The notes: generated by a model from the sequence alone, not told the origin. 64,000 nucleotides of DNA from Alphaproteobacteria bacterium (GCA_016125165.1 WGMH01000010.1:28460-92459); one strand, 5' to 3'. Shown: positions 16,700 through 26,355, counted from the stretch's first letter. Numbers and translations: made by a program.

Positions 16700-17245
16700 C
16701 TATTTGCGCCGGTGTTCTTCGAGTCGCGGCATGATCTCGACGAAGTTGCAGGGGCGGTGGCGGATGTCGAGTTGCCATCTGAGAATCTCGTCCCATCCAT
16801 CCTTCACAGCGCCTGTGGAACCTGGCAGGGCGAAGAGATAAGTTCCGCGCGCCACGCCAGCACAGGCGCGAGACTGCACGGTGGAAGTTCCGATCTTTCC
16901 GTAACTCATCATGTGAAAGAGAACAGAAAAGCCGTCGATCTCTTTTTCGAAGAGTGGCTTCATCGCCTCCACGGTCACGTCGCGCCCCGTAAGACCTGTG
17001 CCGCCGGTGGAAATGATGACATCAATGGCAGGATCGTCGATCCAGACACGCAGTTGCGCCTGCAGCACGTCCGTGTCGTCCCGCAGAAGGGTCCGCGCGG
17101 CGATATTGTGACCGGCATCGGTTATACGCCCAACAAGCGTGTCGCCAGAGGTGTCGTTGGAGGCGTCGCGCGTGTCTGAAACGGTCAGAACCGCGATATT
17201 TACTGGAACGAAGGCGATGCTCTCATCAAGGCGATGCGGCGGCAC
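16700..17245 (-). CDS. moaB: Molybdenum cofactor biosynthesis protein MoaB
   Basis: A 181-residue MoaB/MogA-type protein of molybdopterin biosynthesis, which adenylates molybdopterin before molybdenum insertion. Seen: VNIAVLTVSDTRDASNDTSG, the core ISTGGTGLTGRDVTVEAM and FALPGSTGAVKDGWDEIL. The frame is open to 17359, but no ATG lies near the expected start; GTG 17245, with GGAG ten bases upstream, gives the right length. It would then overlap the 3' end of the lytic transglycosylase gene by 20 bases. Other moa genes are not in this window. Confidence 0.9.
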   Translation of the reverse strand: MPPHRLDESIAFVPVNIAVLTVSDTRDASNDTSGDTLVGRITDAGHNIAARTLLRDDTDVLQAQLRVWIDDPAIDVIISTGGTGLTGRDVTVEAMKPLFEKEIDGFSVLFHMMSYGKIGTSTVQSRACAGVARGTYLFALPGSTGAVKDGWDEILRWQLDIRHRPCNFVEIMPRLEEHRRK

Positions 17246-18968
17246 GGGATTTCTGCTCCAGCGGCACGGATTCAAGACGTCCGGTCGGATGATATTTCGG
17301 CCAGTCGCCGCGCGCCGTTTGATCGAGGCTCGGCGTGTCGCGACCAAGCCTGCGCGCATATAACCAATGATACATCAGTATGCGCTTCACGTAGATGCGC
17401 GTTTCCGGCGAAGGGATGCTCTCCATGAACAGCAGCGCATCAGCGGTGATGGACAGTTTTCCCATCCAGCGTGTGGCATTGCCCGGACCTGCATTGTAGG
17501 ACGCGGCAAGCTGCACGAGATTGTCGCCCATGCTGTCCAGCAGGCGCGTCAGGTAGAGTTGACCAAGCGCCAGGTTGTGTCCGGGATCGGAAAGATCGCC
17601 AGCATCGCCGCCGTTGATATGTGCGGCAGTGGACGGAAGAAGCTGCATCAGCCCCTTTGCGCCGGCGCTGGAAGTCGCATCCGGGCGGAATCGGCTTTCG
17701 GCGCGCACAAATGCCAGCAGCAACGAAGGATCGATGCGATAACCATTTTCCGGCGCGTAAACGGGAACGGGAAACAGCCCTGCCAGCATTTCGCCGCGCG
17801 AGGCCGACATCTCGCTGGACCGAAGCTCCAGATTTGAAAGCCCCATCGCATGCGCCACTTTGGCGTAAGTTGTGGTGAGCTTGATATCGATGGCGGCAAG
17901 CGCACGGTTCATTTCATTGGGAACATCGCCCAAACGTCCTACCTGCCACAGTGCAACAGCGCGACGGGCGGCAGGAACCTGCATCAGCGCGCGAAAGCTG
18001 GCTTCATCCACCGGGCCATCCGTGAAGTTAGTGTGGCCGGGCATGCCCAGAACACGCTCCGCCAGAATTCCATAAAAGGTGGGTTGTTCGCGCGCGGCGG
18101 CATTAAGAAAGCTGATGACCCGAAGAGCTTCGCCCGCTTGTCCATAGGCACGCGCGGCCCAGAACGCGGCCTGACTGCGGATAAAATTCGGAACGGATGA
18201 ATCCTTTGCCAGTATTTCAAACTGGACCGCCGCATTCTTGAATTGCCCGAGGCGGTAGGCGGCCAGACCCGCGATCCAGTGCATCAAAGGGATCGAAGGC
18301 GACATCTGCTGGATCGCCAGATCGTATGATTTCTGCTCGTAGCCTTCCGCAAGATAGGAGGCGGCAATGCGCTGGCTGAGCCGCGCTTCATCCACCGGCG
18401 GCAGGGGATGCGATAGTTCAAATTCCTGCAGCAGCGAGAGTGCTGCATCGGGTTGTCCCGCTTTCACCAGAGGTTCGATCTGCGTCTGGATTGCGCGGGA
18501 GTCGTCTGACGCAAGTGGAGGCGGGGGGATATCGAACTCTTCATAACCGCCGCCGCGACGCCGGAACGTCGGAATGTCGTTCACATCGACGTTCGTGTGC
18601 TTGGCCCGACGGTTGGCCAGCTTGAAGATGCGGTCGGCAATGGAGAGGTCGCCGAACCTGTCGAGCCACTCATTCAGAACCTTGAGGGGCGTACGTCCTG
18701 ATTTGGGCGAGAGGTGATGTTCGGCCCTTACATAGCCCATCAGGCAGTCATCGGTCAGGGCGGCGATCTGCGCATCCGCCTCCTCGAATTTGCCACGCTT
18801 TTCGTAGTCGAAGATCAGCTGGTAGCGCTGCACATCCTGCGGAGTCAGGATACGTATCGCGGCAGCGGCTTCTCCGCCCACAGTCGGGGGAAAGGCGCTT
18901 TCGGCCAATGCCAAGTTCGGCGCGCACATCAGCGCGGCGGCAATCACAATGGTCGCGCGGCGTTGCAC
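17226..18968 (-). CDS. Soluble lytic murein transglycosylase (Slt70-like)
   Basis: A 580-residue periplasmic peptidoglycan lytic transglycosylase. GTG 18968 (VQRRATIVIAAALMCAPNLALA) gives a clean signal peptide and has CAGGAG nine bases upstream; the longer frame to 19169 runs into the uracil-glycosylase gene. The central ~400 residues are an alpha-superhelical TPR-like doughnut. The C-terminal SLT domain has the catalytic glutamate in LAFVRAESRFRPDATS, then GAKGLMQLLPSTA and AASYNAGPGNATRWM. It lies 32 bases after the glycosylase gene and overlaps moaB. Confidence 0.93.
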   Translation of the reverse strand: MQRRATIVIAAALMCAPNLALAESAFPPTVGGEAAAAIRILTPQDVQRYQLIFDYEKRGKFEEADAQIAALTDDCLMGYVRAEHHLSPKSGRTPLKVLNEWLDRFGDLSIADRIFKLANRRAKHTNVDVNDIPTFRRRGGGYEEFDIPPPPLASDDSRAIQTQIEPLVKAGQPDAALSLLQEFELSHPLPPVDEARLSQRIAASYLAEGYEQKSYDLAIQQMSPSIPLMHWIAGLAAYRLGQFKNAAVQFEILAKDSSVPNFIRSQAAFWAARAYGQAGEALRVISFLNAAAREQPTFYGILAERVLGMPGHTNFTDGPVDEASFRALMQVPAARRAVALWQVGRLGDVPNEMNRALAAIDIKLTTTYAKVAHAMGLSNLELRSSEMSASRGEMLAGLFPVPVYAPENGYRIDPSLLLAFVRAESRFRPDATSSAGAKGLMQLLPSTAAHINGGDAGDLSDPGHNLALGQLYLTRLLDSMGDNLVQLAASYNAGPGNATRWMGKLSITADALLFMESIPSPETRIYVKRILMYHWLYARRLGRDTPSLDQTARGDWPKYHPTGRLESVPLEQKSRAAASP

Positions 18969-19000
18969 CCTGAGCGGCTCCTGGTTCGAAGGGGCAGAAA

Positions 19001-19867
19001 CTAATTGCGAATTGCAGCGTTGAGCAACCCCAGCTCCATGATCTTTTCTTCTATGAGCTGAAGATCGTGCCACGCGAACTTCTTGTGCGCCGGCTGGCGC
19101 AGCAAGTAGGCGGGATGCAGCGTGGGCATCACGGGAACCATGCGGCCATTGACATGGTATTCGAGCCATTTGCCGCGCAGGCGCATGATGCCATCCGTTT
19201 TGCCCATCACATGACGCGCCGCGGTTGCACCAAGCAAAACAATGACACCAGGATTCACAAGTTCAACGTGACGGCGCAGGAACGGCAAATTGATAGCCGC
19301 TTCTTCCGGTGTTGGCTCCCGATTATCCGGCGGCCGCCAGTTGGCGACATTGGTGATGTAGGCGTTTGACTTGCGATCCAGATGAATGGCGGCAAGCATG
19401 CGGTCGAGCAGTTTGCCAGCGCGGCCCACGAAGGGCAGGCCCATGCGATCTTCGTCGCGGCCCGGCGCTTCACCGATGAACATGATGCCGTAATCCGGAA
19501 CGCCATCGGCGAACACGGTATTGGTTGCGCTCTTTCTGAGCGGAGAGCCTTCGAAGGATTCGAGGGCAGCCTTCAACTCGGCGAGTGTGGCGCAACCTGC
19601 AGCAAGTGCCATCGCCTCGCCAATGGGATCACCGTCTGTGCCACGATTTGTCGTGGCGGCCGGCGCCTGAGTCTTTTGTGGCAGTGGGCGCGTTGGGATC
19701 GGCCTGGATGCTGGCGCGTGTGTGGCCGGATCGTTGCCGCGCATTGGGGCCGCGGTCTGGGTCGGCTTTGCCTGGAAGCGGTTCACGGGTTCATCGAGCA
19801 GCGCTTCATCCGCACCGGCATCGACCAGCCATGAAAGATCTGAGAGGGCGGACGAGGAACCGTTCAT
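19001..19867 (-). CDS. Family-4-type uracil-DNA glycosylase without iron-sulfur cysteines
   Basis: A 288-residue uracil-DNA glycosylase. Motif A is GEAPGRDED (residues 132-140), motif C is LHPAYLL, and the region [18 protein letters not shown] matches family 4. A Pro/Ala/Thr-rich linker of ~80 residues precedes the catalytic domain. Family 4 enzymes usually hold a 4Fe-4S cluster with four cysteines; here only Cys92 remains. The CPL, CRPP and ACRPF positions read Ser108, Trp177 and Asn193. The active site looks intact, so it may be a cluster-free version. Confidence 0.88.
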   Translation of the reverse strand: MNGSSSALSDLSWLVDAGADEALLDEPVNRFQAKPTQTAAPMRGNDPATHAPASRPIPTRPLPQKTQAPAATTNRGTDGDPIGEAMALAAGCATLAELKAALESFEGSPLRKSATNTVFADGVPDYGIMFIGEAPGRDEDRMGLPFVGRAGKLLDRMLAAIHLDRKSNAYITNVANWRPPDNREPTPEEAAINLPFLRRHVELVNPGVIVLLGATAARHVMGKTDGIMRLRGKWLEYHVNGRMVPVMPTLHPAYLLRQPAHKKFAWHDLQLIEEKIMELGLLNAAIRN

Positions 19868-19912
19868 GCACCGATCTTATCGCGGCGCGGCGTGTGATGC
19901 GAAGCCATCCGG

Positions 19913-19942
19913 TTGACCCTGCTCGGTGACCCGCCCCATAAA
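19913..19942 (+). promoter_or_regulatory. Candidate promoter of the ETF-QO gene
   Basis: TTGACC (19913-19918) and CATAAA (19937-19942) are separated by 18 bases, 32 bases before the ATG at 19974. The -10 overlaps a small hairpin (CCCC-ATAAA-CGGGG). This is a moderate sigma-70 match. Confidence 0.35.
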
Positions 19943-19973
19943 CGGGGAAAGGGGATTTTACAGGGATTCCGGC

Positions 19974-21638
19974 ATGGCCGAGGTCGCAGAACGCGAAAGC
20001 ATGGAATATGACGTGGTGATCGTTGGCGCGGGGCCTGCAGGGCTCGCAGCCGCGATCCGCCTGAAGCAGCTTGCCGCAGCGGCAGGAAGCGAGATCAGCG
20101 TCTGCCTCATTGAGAAGGGCTCGGAAGTTGGCGCTCACATCCTGTCGGGCGTCGTCATCGACCCGGTCGGCCTCGACGAGCTGATCCCTGACTGGAAAGA
20201 GCAGGGTTGCCCGCTCGAAACGCAGGTCAATGACGACCGCTTCTATTTCCTCGGTCCGGCCGGAAGCATTCGTTTGCCGAACATGCTGTTTCCGCCACTG
20301 ATGAACAATCACGGCAATTACACCGGCAGTCTGAGCAATGTCTGCAAATGGCTCGCAACACAGGCTGAGGCGTTGGGCGTCGAAATCTATCCCGGCTTCC
20401 CGGCGGCGCAGATTCTCTATGGCGACAACATGGAGGTCACGGGCGTCATCACGGGTGATCTGGGCATTGGCCGCGATGGTCAGCCCAAGGACAGTTTCAC
20501 GCCTGGCATGGAATTGCGCGCCAAATACACGCTCTTTGCCGAAGGCGCGCGCGGGCATCTCACCAAGCGCCTTATCCATCATTACAAACTCACGGAAGGC
20601 CGTGATCCGCAAAAATACGGCATCGGCATCAAGGAACTTTGGGAACTGCCCAAGGACAAGCACAAGCCCGGGCTTGTGGTGCATGCGCTGGGCTGGCCGC
20701 TCGATAACAGCACCGGTGGCGGGCTGTTCATGTATCATTGGGGCGAGAATTTCTGCTCCATCGGTTTTGTCGTTCACCTGAACTATCAAAATCCCTACAT
20801 CTCGCCGTTCGACGAGATGCAGCGGGTTAAGACCCACCCGCGCATCCGTCCATTCCTCGAAGGGGGCAAGCGCATCGGCTATGGTGCGCGCGCCATCACC
20901 GAAGGCGGGCTGCAGTCGGTACCCAAATTGAGTTTTCCGGGTGGGCTGCTCCTCGGTTGCGCGGCAGGGTTTGTAAATGTGCCGCGCATCAAGGGAAGCC
21001 ATAACGCGATGAAGTCGGGCATGCTGGCGGCGGATTCGGTGTTCGATGCGCTCACGGCCGGCCGCTCGCACGACGAGATTTCGGACTACGAAACGCGCGT
21101 CAAAGACAGCCATATCTGGAAGGATCTGAAGCCGGTCCGCAATGTGAAGCCGCTGCTTTCCCGGTTCGGTACGCTTCTGGGAACGCCGCTCGGGGCGCTG
21201 GACATGTGGCTTAACCAGCTTTTCGGATTCAGCCCCTTTGGAACCCTGAAACACGGCAAAGCCGATTATCAAACGCTCAAACTTGCGTCAGACTGCAAGC
21301 CGATCGCCTACCCAAAACCGGATGGCGTGATAAGCTTCGACAAGCTTTCCAGCGTGTTCCTGTCGAACACCAACCATGAGGAAGACCAGCCGGTTCATCT
21401 GCGCCTGAAAGATCCGCAAATTCCTATCGGTCAAAATCTTCCCAAATACAGCGAACCTGCCCAGCGCTATTGTCCGGCGGGTGTCTATGAGGTGGTTCAG
21501 GACGCGACGGGTCCAAGATTCCAGATCAACGCGCAAAACTGCGTTCACTGCAAAACGTGCGATATCAAGGACCCGGCGCAGAACATCGAATGGGTCACAC
21601 CGGAAGGCGGGGGCGGTCCGAATTATCCCAATATGTGA
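19974..21638 (+). CDS. Electron transfer flavoprotein-ubiquinone oxidoreductase
   Basis: A 554-residue inner-membrane-associated enzyme that passes electrons from ETF (fatty-acid and amino-acid oxidation) to ubiquinone. The N-terminal FAD motif is DVVIVGAGPAGLAAAIRL; the C terminus has the 4Fe-4S site with one Cys in YCPAGVYEV and three in NCVHCKTCDIKDPAQNIEW. The last residues GGGGPNYPNM are typical of the family. ATG 19974 is preferred over 19926 because the N terminus then matches relatives. ETF subunits are not in the window. A TPR gene begins eight bases downstream. Confidence 0.95.
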   Translation: MAEVAERESMEYDVVIVGAGPAGLAAAIRLKQLAAAAGSEISVCLIEKGSEVGAHILSGVVIDPVGLDELIPDWKEQGCPLETQVNDDRFYFLGPAGSIRLPNMLFPPLMNNHGNYTGSLSNVCKWLATQAEALGVEIYPGFPAAQILYGDNMEVTGVITGDLGIGRDGQPKDSFTPGMELRAKYTLFAEGARGHLTKRLIHHYKLTEGRDPQKYGIGIKELWELPKDKHKPGLVVHALGWPLDNSTGGGLFMYHWGENFCSIGFVVHLNYQNPYISPFDEMQRVKTHPRIRPFLEGGKRIGYGARAITEGGLQSVPKLSFPGGLLLGCAAGFVNVPRIKGSHNAMKSGMLAADSVFDALTAGRSHDEISDYETRVKDSHIWKDLKPVRNVKPLLSRFGTLLGTPLGALDMWLNQLFGFSPFGTLKHGKADYQTLKLASDCKPIAYPKPDGVISFDKLSSVFLSNTNHEEDQPVHLRLKDPQIPIGQNLPKYSEPAQRYCPAGVYEVVQDATGPRFQINAQNCVHCKTCDIKDPAQNIEWVTPEGGGGPNYPNM

Positions 21639-21646
21639 GGTATGCA

Positions 21647-23338
21647 TTGCCGAAGCTCAGCCCCGTTGTTTTCGCCACCGCGATCGCGGTGCTGTATGCC
21701 CCTCAGGCCTGCGCAACAGCGCAGGCGGAGGACTCGGCGCGCACGCCTTATGGCAGCTATCTCGCCGCGCGTCAGGCCGCGACCAATCACGACATGGTCG
21801 ATGCGGGTAAGCTCTATCGCGCCACGCTGGCCGACGACCCCGACAACATCGACCTGCTGAACCGCGCATTCCTGTACACGGCAGCCGCAGGCGACGTCGA
21901 CGCCGCCGAACCTCTGGCACTGCGCATCATCAAGACCGATCCGCAAAACCGCTCGGCGCGCATGGCCCTCGCGGTAGCCGCAATCCGTCATGGCGATTTC
22001 GCTGCCGCACGCATGCACATTGCCGGTTCTGGACGTGGTCCATTCCAGGCGCTGACGCTGACGTTGCTGGATGCCTGGGCTGCCCAGGGTGCTGGAGATA
22101 TCGCCACCGCGCTGAAGGACACAGACAACATAGCAGCGCAGGGAGGCACGGCGGCGCTGGCCGCGCTGCACAAGGCGCTTGTCCTCGATCTGGCGGACCG
22201 CAAGGACGAGGCGGAAAACGCATACAAATCCGCGATCGCGCTTTCACATGACGATCCGCGCGCGGTGGATGCCTTTGGCCGATTCCTCGTGCGGGCGGGG
22301 CGAAGCGACGAGGCGAAAGCCTACTATCAGAAATATCTCGCCGATCCCGGTCTGGAGCCGATTGCGAAGGCGGCACTGACTGGCCTCGACAAGGGCCGCA
22401 AGACCGAGCGCATGGTCAGCAATGCGCGGGATGGCGCGGCAGAAAGTCTGTTCGGTATCGCGTCAATGCTCGCGACCGACAACACGGCGGATTTTGCCAT
22501 CCTCTATCTTCGCTACGCGCTCTATCTGCGGCCGGATTTCGATCTGGCAAAGATCATTCTGGCGGACAGATTTGAAGCGTTAAAGCGCTATGAGGATGCG
22601 ATTGCTGTCTATCAATCGATCAAACAGGATTCCCCTTATGGAGCCGCCGCGGCCGTTCAGGCCGCGAGCGACTACAGCCGCATCGACCAACCCGAAAAGG
22701 CGGTACAGGAACTGAAGGACATGGCCCGGCGCCGCCCCGATGACCTGGACGTGTGGACCGCGCTTGGCGACGCCTACCGGGCGACGGAAGATTGGGCCAA
22801 TGCCGCGAGTGCCTATGACAAGGCGATTGGCGCTCTGGGAACGCCTTCGGCGAAGGATTGGCCACTCTATTACGCGCGTGGCGTGGCGCGCGAGCGTACA
22901 GGCAACTGGACCGCGGCAGAGAGCGATCTTCAAACGGCGCTCAAGCTCTCACCCGATCAGGCATCGGTGCTGAATTATCTGGGCTATACGTGGGTCGATC
23001 ATGGCGTCAATCTGGGGCAGGCGCTTTCCATGCTTGAGCGCGCCCGGACGTTAAGCCCGTTCGATGGCTATATCGTCGATAGCGTCGGTTGGGCCTATTA
23101 CAAGCTTGGCCGCTACAAGGATGCAGCGCGCACGCTGGAAGATGCGGTGCTGCTGGTGCCGGGCGACCCGACGATCAACGATCATCTGGGCGATGCTTAT
23201 TGGAAAGTGGGGCGCAAGCTCGACGCGCATTTCCAATGGAGCCATGCGCTTGCCTTTGGTCCGGACGACAAGGACAAACCTGCAATCGAAAAGAAATTGC
23301 AGGACAGCCTGTCCGTTGCGGAGGCGCCAGGCGGTTGA
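21647..23338 (+). CDS. Secreted tetratricopeptide repeat protein
   Basis: A 563-residue protein with a signal peptide (LPKLSPVVFATAIAVLYAPQACATAQA) and many TPR-like units, clearest in the C-terminal half (DVWTALGDAYRATEDWANAASAYDKAI, SVLNYLGYTWVDHG, YIVDSVGWAYYKLGRYKDAARTLEDA). I place the start at TTG 21647, where GAGG lies six bases upstream and the signal peptide begins; the ORF start at 21557 is inside the ETF-QO gene. A scaffold role in the periplasm is likely. Its TGA overlaps the ispE ATG (TGATG). Confidence 0.85.
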   Translation: MPKLSPVVFATAIAVLYAPQACATAQAEDSARTPYGSYLAARQAATNHDMVDAGKLYRATLADDPDNIDLLNRAFLYTAAAGDVDAAEPLALRIIKTDPQNRSARMALAVAAIRHGDFAAARMHIAGSGRGPFQALTLTLLDAWAAQGAGDIATALKDTDNIAAQGGTAALAALHKALVLDLADRKDEAENAYKSAIALSHDDPRAVDAFGRFLVRAGRSDEAKAYYQKYLADPGLEPIAKAALTGLDKGRKTERMVSNARDGAAESLFGIASMLATDNTADFAILYLRYALYLRPDFDLAKIILADRFEALKRYEDAIAVYQSIKQDSPYGAAAAVQAASDYSRIDQPEKAVQELKDMARRRPDDLDVWTALGDAYRATEDWANAASAYDKAIGALGTPSAKDWPLYYARGVARERTGNWTAAESDLQTALKLSPDQASVLNYLGYTWVDHGVNLGQALSMLERARTLSPFDGYIVDSVGWAYYKLGRYKDAARTLEDAVLLVPGDPTINDHLGDAYWKVGRKLDAHFQWSHALAFGPDDKDKPAIEKKLQDSLSVAEAPGG

Positions 23339-24183
23339 TGCAGCGCATTTTCGCGCCCGCAAAGATCAACCTGTTCCTGCACGTTGGCGCGCGTCGCGCA
23401 GACGGCTTTCATGATCTTGTCAGTCTTGTGACGTTCGCGGATGCGGGCGATGAGCTGCATATCGAGAAGGCAGATACACTTGGACTGAAAATATCGGGGC
23501 CGTTCGGGTCCGCGCTCGACGCGGGCGAGAACAATCTGGTGTTGCGGGCGGTAAGGGGCATGGCCGAAATCGCAGGTCGCGATCTGCCGATGGCGATAAC
23601 GCTGGTGAAGTCGTTGCCGGTATCTTCGGGCATCGGCGGCGGTTCGGCGGATGCGGCAGCGGCTATGCGCGCTTGTTTGATGCAGTGGGGTTCTACCCAT
23701 GTGTCATCGGCTGCGCTGGATGCGCTGGCTCTGCGCTTGGGTTCCGATGTACCGGTGTGCTTCGCGGGCGAGCCAGCGCTGATCAAGGGGCGCGGCGAAA
23801 CCGTGGAGCCGGTGGATATGCCGGTGCTGGACGCGGTGCTTGTCAATCCCGGCGTGGCTGTTTCGACGGCCGAGGTGTTTGCGCATCATTCTCCAGGTTC
23901 GCTTGAAAACATGGCGGCAAATGCGGTGCCGAAAGAACGCGGCACTTTCGTGAAATGGCTGGCCGGTCTGCGCAATGACCTGGAAAAGCCAGCCATTGCC
24001 ATTGCCCCAGCGATTGGCGAAGCGCTCGCAGCCCTGTCGGATGCCGGTGCACGCCTTGCGCGCATGTCCGGTAGCGGCGCGACGTGCTTCGGCATCTTTC
24101 CTACGCAGGACGACGCGCGCGACGCCGCGGCGCGCATCGCATCGATGCGGCGGGGCTGGTGGGTTCGGGCCGTTAAGTTCTAG
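23338..24183 (+). CDS. ispE: 4-diphosphocytidyl-2-C-methyl-D-erythritol kinase
   Basis: A 281-residue GHMP kinase of the non-mevalonate isoprenoid pathway. It starts at ATG 23338 (TGATG overlap with the TPR gene). Seen: FAPAKINLFLHV, the ATP-binding LPVSSGIGGGSADAAAAMR, and the C-terminal LARMSGSGATCFGIF. The substrate is CDP-methylerythritol. Its TAG is shared with the stop of the convergent ispB gene in the quadruplet CTAG, so there is no room for a terminator between them. Supplying isoprenoids next to a prenyl synthase gene makes sense. Confidence 0.96.
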   Translation: MQRIFAPAKINLFLHVGARRADGFHDLVSLVTFADAGDELHIEKADTLGLKISGPFGSALDAGENNLVLRAVRGMAEIAGRDLPMAITLVKSLPVSSGIGGGSADAAAAMRACLMQWGSTHVSSAALDALALRLGSDVPVCFAGEPALIKGRGETVEPVDMPVLDAVLVNPGVAVSTAEVFAHHSPGSLENMAANAVPKERGTFVKWLAGLRNDLEKPAIAIAPAIGEALAALSDAGARLARMSGSGATCFGIFPTQDDARDAAARIASMRRGWWVRAVKF

Positions 24184-25199
24184 TAGCCGCGATCGACGCA
24201 GAATTCCGCGAGTGCAATGAGTTCGCGGCGGATTTCGCTGTCGGGCAGAACCGAAAGCGCCTCGCAGGCTTCATCTGCATAGCGCGCGGCGCGCGCGCGC
24301 GTTTCTTCGATGGCGCCGGTCTCTTCGACTAGCGCGATGGCCTGTTTCAGATCGCTGTCGTTCTGTGCGCCATCGGCAATCGTGCGCTGCCAGAAGCGGC
24401 GCGCTTCCGCATCGGCGCGCGCATAGGCTAGCACGACGGGAAGGGTGACCTTTGCCTCGCGGAAATCATCACCCACCGATTTGCCCATCTGAGCCTGACG
24501 GCCAGAATAATCCAGCGCATCATCCACGAGTTGAAAGGCAATGCCGAGCTTTTTGCCGTAGACGCGGAAGCCCTCGATCACGGCCGCACCCGTTCTGGCG
24601 ATCATCGCACCGGACTGGGCGGCAGCGGCGAACAGGGCCGCGGTTTTTGCAGTGACGACCTGCAGATAATCGTCTTCTGTCGTCGCCAAATTGTTGGCCG
24701 ACTTCAGCTGCATCACTTCACCTTCAGCAATGATGGCGGATGCGCCGGCCAAAATATCAAGCACGGACAGATCACCGCCTTCGACCATGAGCTGAAAGGC
24801 GCGGCTGAAGAGAAAATCGCCGACAAGCACGCTCGGCTTGTTGCCCCACACGACGTTGGCCGCGATCTTGCCACGGCGAAGCGTGCTTGCATCTACGACA
24901 TCGTCATGCAGCAGCGTTGCGGTGTGGATGAACTCTACGGCAGCGGCAAGACAGATATGCTTGTCGCCTTGATAGCCGCCTGCGCGGGCAGCGGCGAGGG
25001 TGAGAAGAGGACGCAGCCGCTTGCCACCGGATTCCACCAGATGTTTCGCAAGATCCGGGATGAGGCTGACGGTGCTGCCGAGCCGGTCATGAATGATGAG
25101 ATCCGTCGCCTGCATATCGGCGGCAACAAGCGCCAGAAGGCGGTCCACCGGCGAGGATTTTCGGGTGTCCTTGGTCTTGGTGACTTCGGCGATGTTCAT
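24180..25199 (-). CDS. ispB: Long-chain polyprenyl diphosphate synthase (octaprenyl type)
   Basis: A 339-residue trans-prenyltransferase that makes the quinone side chain. The first Asp-rich motif is LLHDDVVDAS with GGKRLRPLL before it; the second is QLVDDALDYSG. Starts are possible at 25292, 25256 and 25199. I choose 25199 because an AAGG lies close upstream, and the promoter at 25253-25280 would start transcription inside the longer versions. Chain length is inferred from similarity, not from a visible residue. Confidence 0.92.
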   Translation of the reverse strand: MNIAEVTKTKDTRKSSPVDRLLALVAADMQATDLIIHDRLGSTVSLIPDLAKHLVESGGKRLRPLLTLAAARAGGYQGDKHICLAAAVEFIHTATLLHDDVVDASTLRRGKIAANVVWGNKPSVLVGDFLFSRAFQLMVEGGDLSVLDILAGASAIIAEGEVMQLKSANNLATTEDDYLQVVTAKTAALFAAAAQSGAMIARTGAAVIEGFRVYGKKLGIAFQLVDDALDYSGRQAQMGKSVGDDFREAKVTLPVVLAYARADAEARRFWQRTIADGAQNDSDLKQAIALVEETGAIEETRARAARYADEACEALSVLPDSEIRRELIALAEFCVDRGY

Positions 25200-25252
25200 C
25201 GGGCCTTGTGATCCAGCCGGGCGGTTGTTGCGGCCTTGCCCTGCGATTTGCG

Positions 25253-25280
25253 ACATTAGTCGGGCTCCGTGCCCGGTCAA
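25253..25280 (-). promoter_or_regulatory. Candidate promoter of ispB
   Basis: On the minus strand TTGACC (25275-25280), a 16-base spacer, and TAATGT (25253-25258). Transcription would begin near 25246, about 47 bases before the chosen ispB start. Confidence 0.45.
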
Positions 25281-25393
25281 GGCACTGGGCATGGCATAGA
25301 TGCAACGCTCTGGCCCAGAGGTCTATCCGCCGCCTCGATCCTTGAGATGGCGGCTTTGCACCTGATTGGGACGCGGAAGGGGTACCTCGAAGG

Positions 25394-25615
25394 GTGCGCG
25401 AAATCCTCAAGAGCAACAATCCTGTGGAACTGAGCTTTGCCGAGGCCCTGCTGCGGGACGCGGGTATCGAAACGGTGCAGTTCGACAGCCATATGAGCGT
25501 GCTGGATGGCAGCATGGTCATTTTGCCGCGCCGCTTGATGGTGAGCGATGCCGACGAGGATCGCGCGCGCGCCATTCTCGTGGATGCGCTGGGCGGGGAT
25601 GCGACGCTCACGTGA
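25394..25615 (+). CDS. DUF2007 small protein
   Basis: A 73-residue DUF2007 (putative signal-transducing protein) family member; the whole length matches the family, with NPVELSFAEALLRDAGIETV and MVILPRRLMVSDADEDRARAIL. The GTG start at 25394 corresponds to the usual first residue (xREILKSN). It overlaps the methyltransferase start in GTGA and lies divergent to ispB. The family's function is unknown. Confidence 0.85.
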   Translation: MREILKSNNPVELSFAEALLRDAGIETVQFDSHMSVLDGSMVILPRRLMVSDADEDRARAILVDALGGDATLT

Positions 25616-26355
25616 CCGAGGATACGCTCGACAAATTTCTCGATGGCCGGGTGGTGGCCCGCCAGCCCGAGCGTGGATTTCGTTCCGGGCTCGACGCAGT
25701 GATGCTTGCCGCCGCCGTTCCCGCCAGGCGCGGGCAGCGTGTGCTGGAAATGGGCGCGGGGGTGGGTATCGCCAGCCTGTGTCTGCTGGCGCGCGTGCAG
25801 GGATGCCACATCACTGGCATTGAAATCGATCCGTCCCTTGTGGCGCTGGCCAATCGCAACGCCGACGAAAATGGCCGCGCAACGAACGCGCGCTTTGTTG
25901 AAGCCGATGTCTGTAATCTGCCGCAATCGTTGCGCGGCGGCTTCGATCATGTGCTGTGCAATCCACCGTTCTATGGCGAAGAGGGTATGCGTTCGCCCGA
26001 CATGGCGCGCGCACGGGCCACACACGATGCAGGCACTCTCGGGGTGTGGATCAAGGTTGGCATGAAGCGCACGGCGGCGAAGGGCACGTTCACAGCCATT
26101 CTGCCGCCGGACAGGCTTGGCGAGGCGCTCGCAGCACTCCCATCGCGCGGGATCAGACTGTTTCCACTCTGGCCGCGCGCTGGCGAGCCCGCCAAGCGCA
26201 TAATCGTGCAGGTGGTGCAGGGATCGCGCACGCCGCTGGCGCTGTTGCCAGGTCTTGTGCTTCACCAGAGCGGTAACCGCTTCCGTCCCGAGGCCAGCGC
26301 GATCCTGCGTGATGGCGCGGCGCTGACACTCTCCACAAAGGGAAAGTCACCATGA
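25612..26355 (+). CDS. SAM-dependent methyltransferase, TrmN6-like
   Basis: A 247-residue class I methyltransferase. SAM site VLEMGAGVGIASLCLLAR, then GIEIDPSLVALANRNA, and the adenine-N6-type catalytic motif CNPPFYGEEG. This resembles the group that methylates A37 of tRNA-Val (TrmN6/YfiC), but the exact target is inferred. GTG 25612 overlaps the DUF2007 stop (GTGA) and its TGA overlaps the next ATG (ATGA), so three genes are translated as a coupled set. Confidence 0.87.
   Translation: MTEDTLDKFLDGRVVARQPERGFRSGLDAVMLAAAVPARRGQRVLEMGAGVGIASLCLLARVQGCHITGIEIDPSLVALANRNADENGRATNARFVEADVCNLPQSLRGGFDHVLCNPPFYGEEGMRSPDMARARATHDAGTLGVWIKVGMKRTAAKGTFTAILPPDRLGEALAALPSRGIRLFPLWPRAGEPAKRIIVQVVQGSRTPLALLPGLVLHQSGNRFRPEASAILRDGAALTLSTKGKSP

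Noticed and set aside
19806..21272. 488-residue open frame antisense to the ETF-QO gene
   Set aside because: It mirrors a gene with strong family motifs on the other strand; low-complexity His/Arg-rich translation with no domain.
25087..26265. 392-residue minus-strand frame across the ispB promoter, DUF2007 and methyltransferase
   Set aside because: It contradicts three real genes with overlapping stops and starts.
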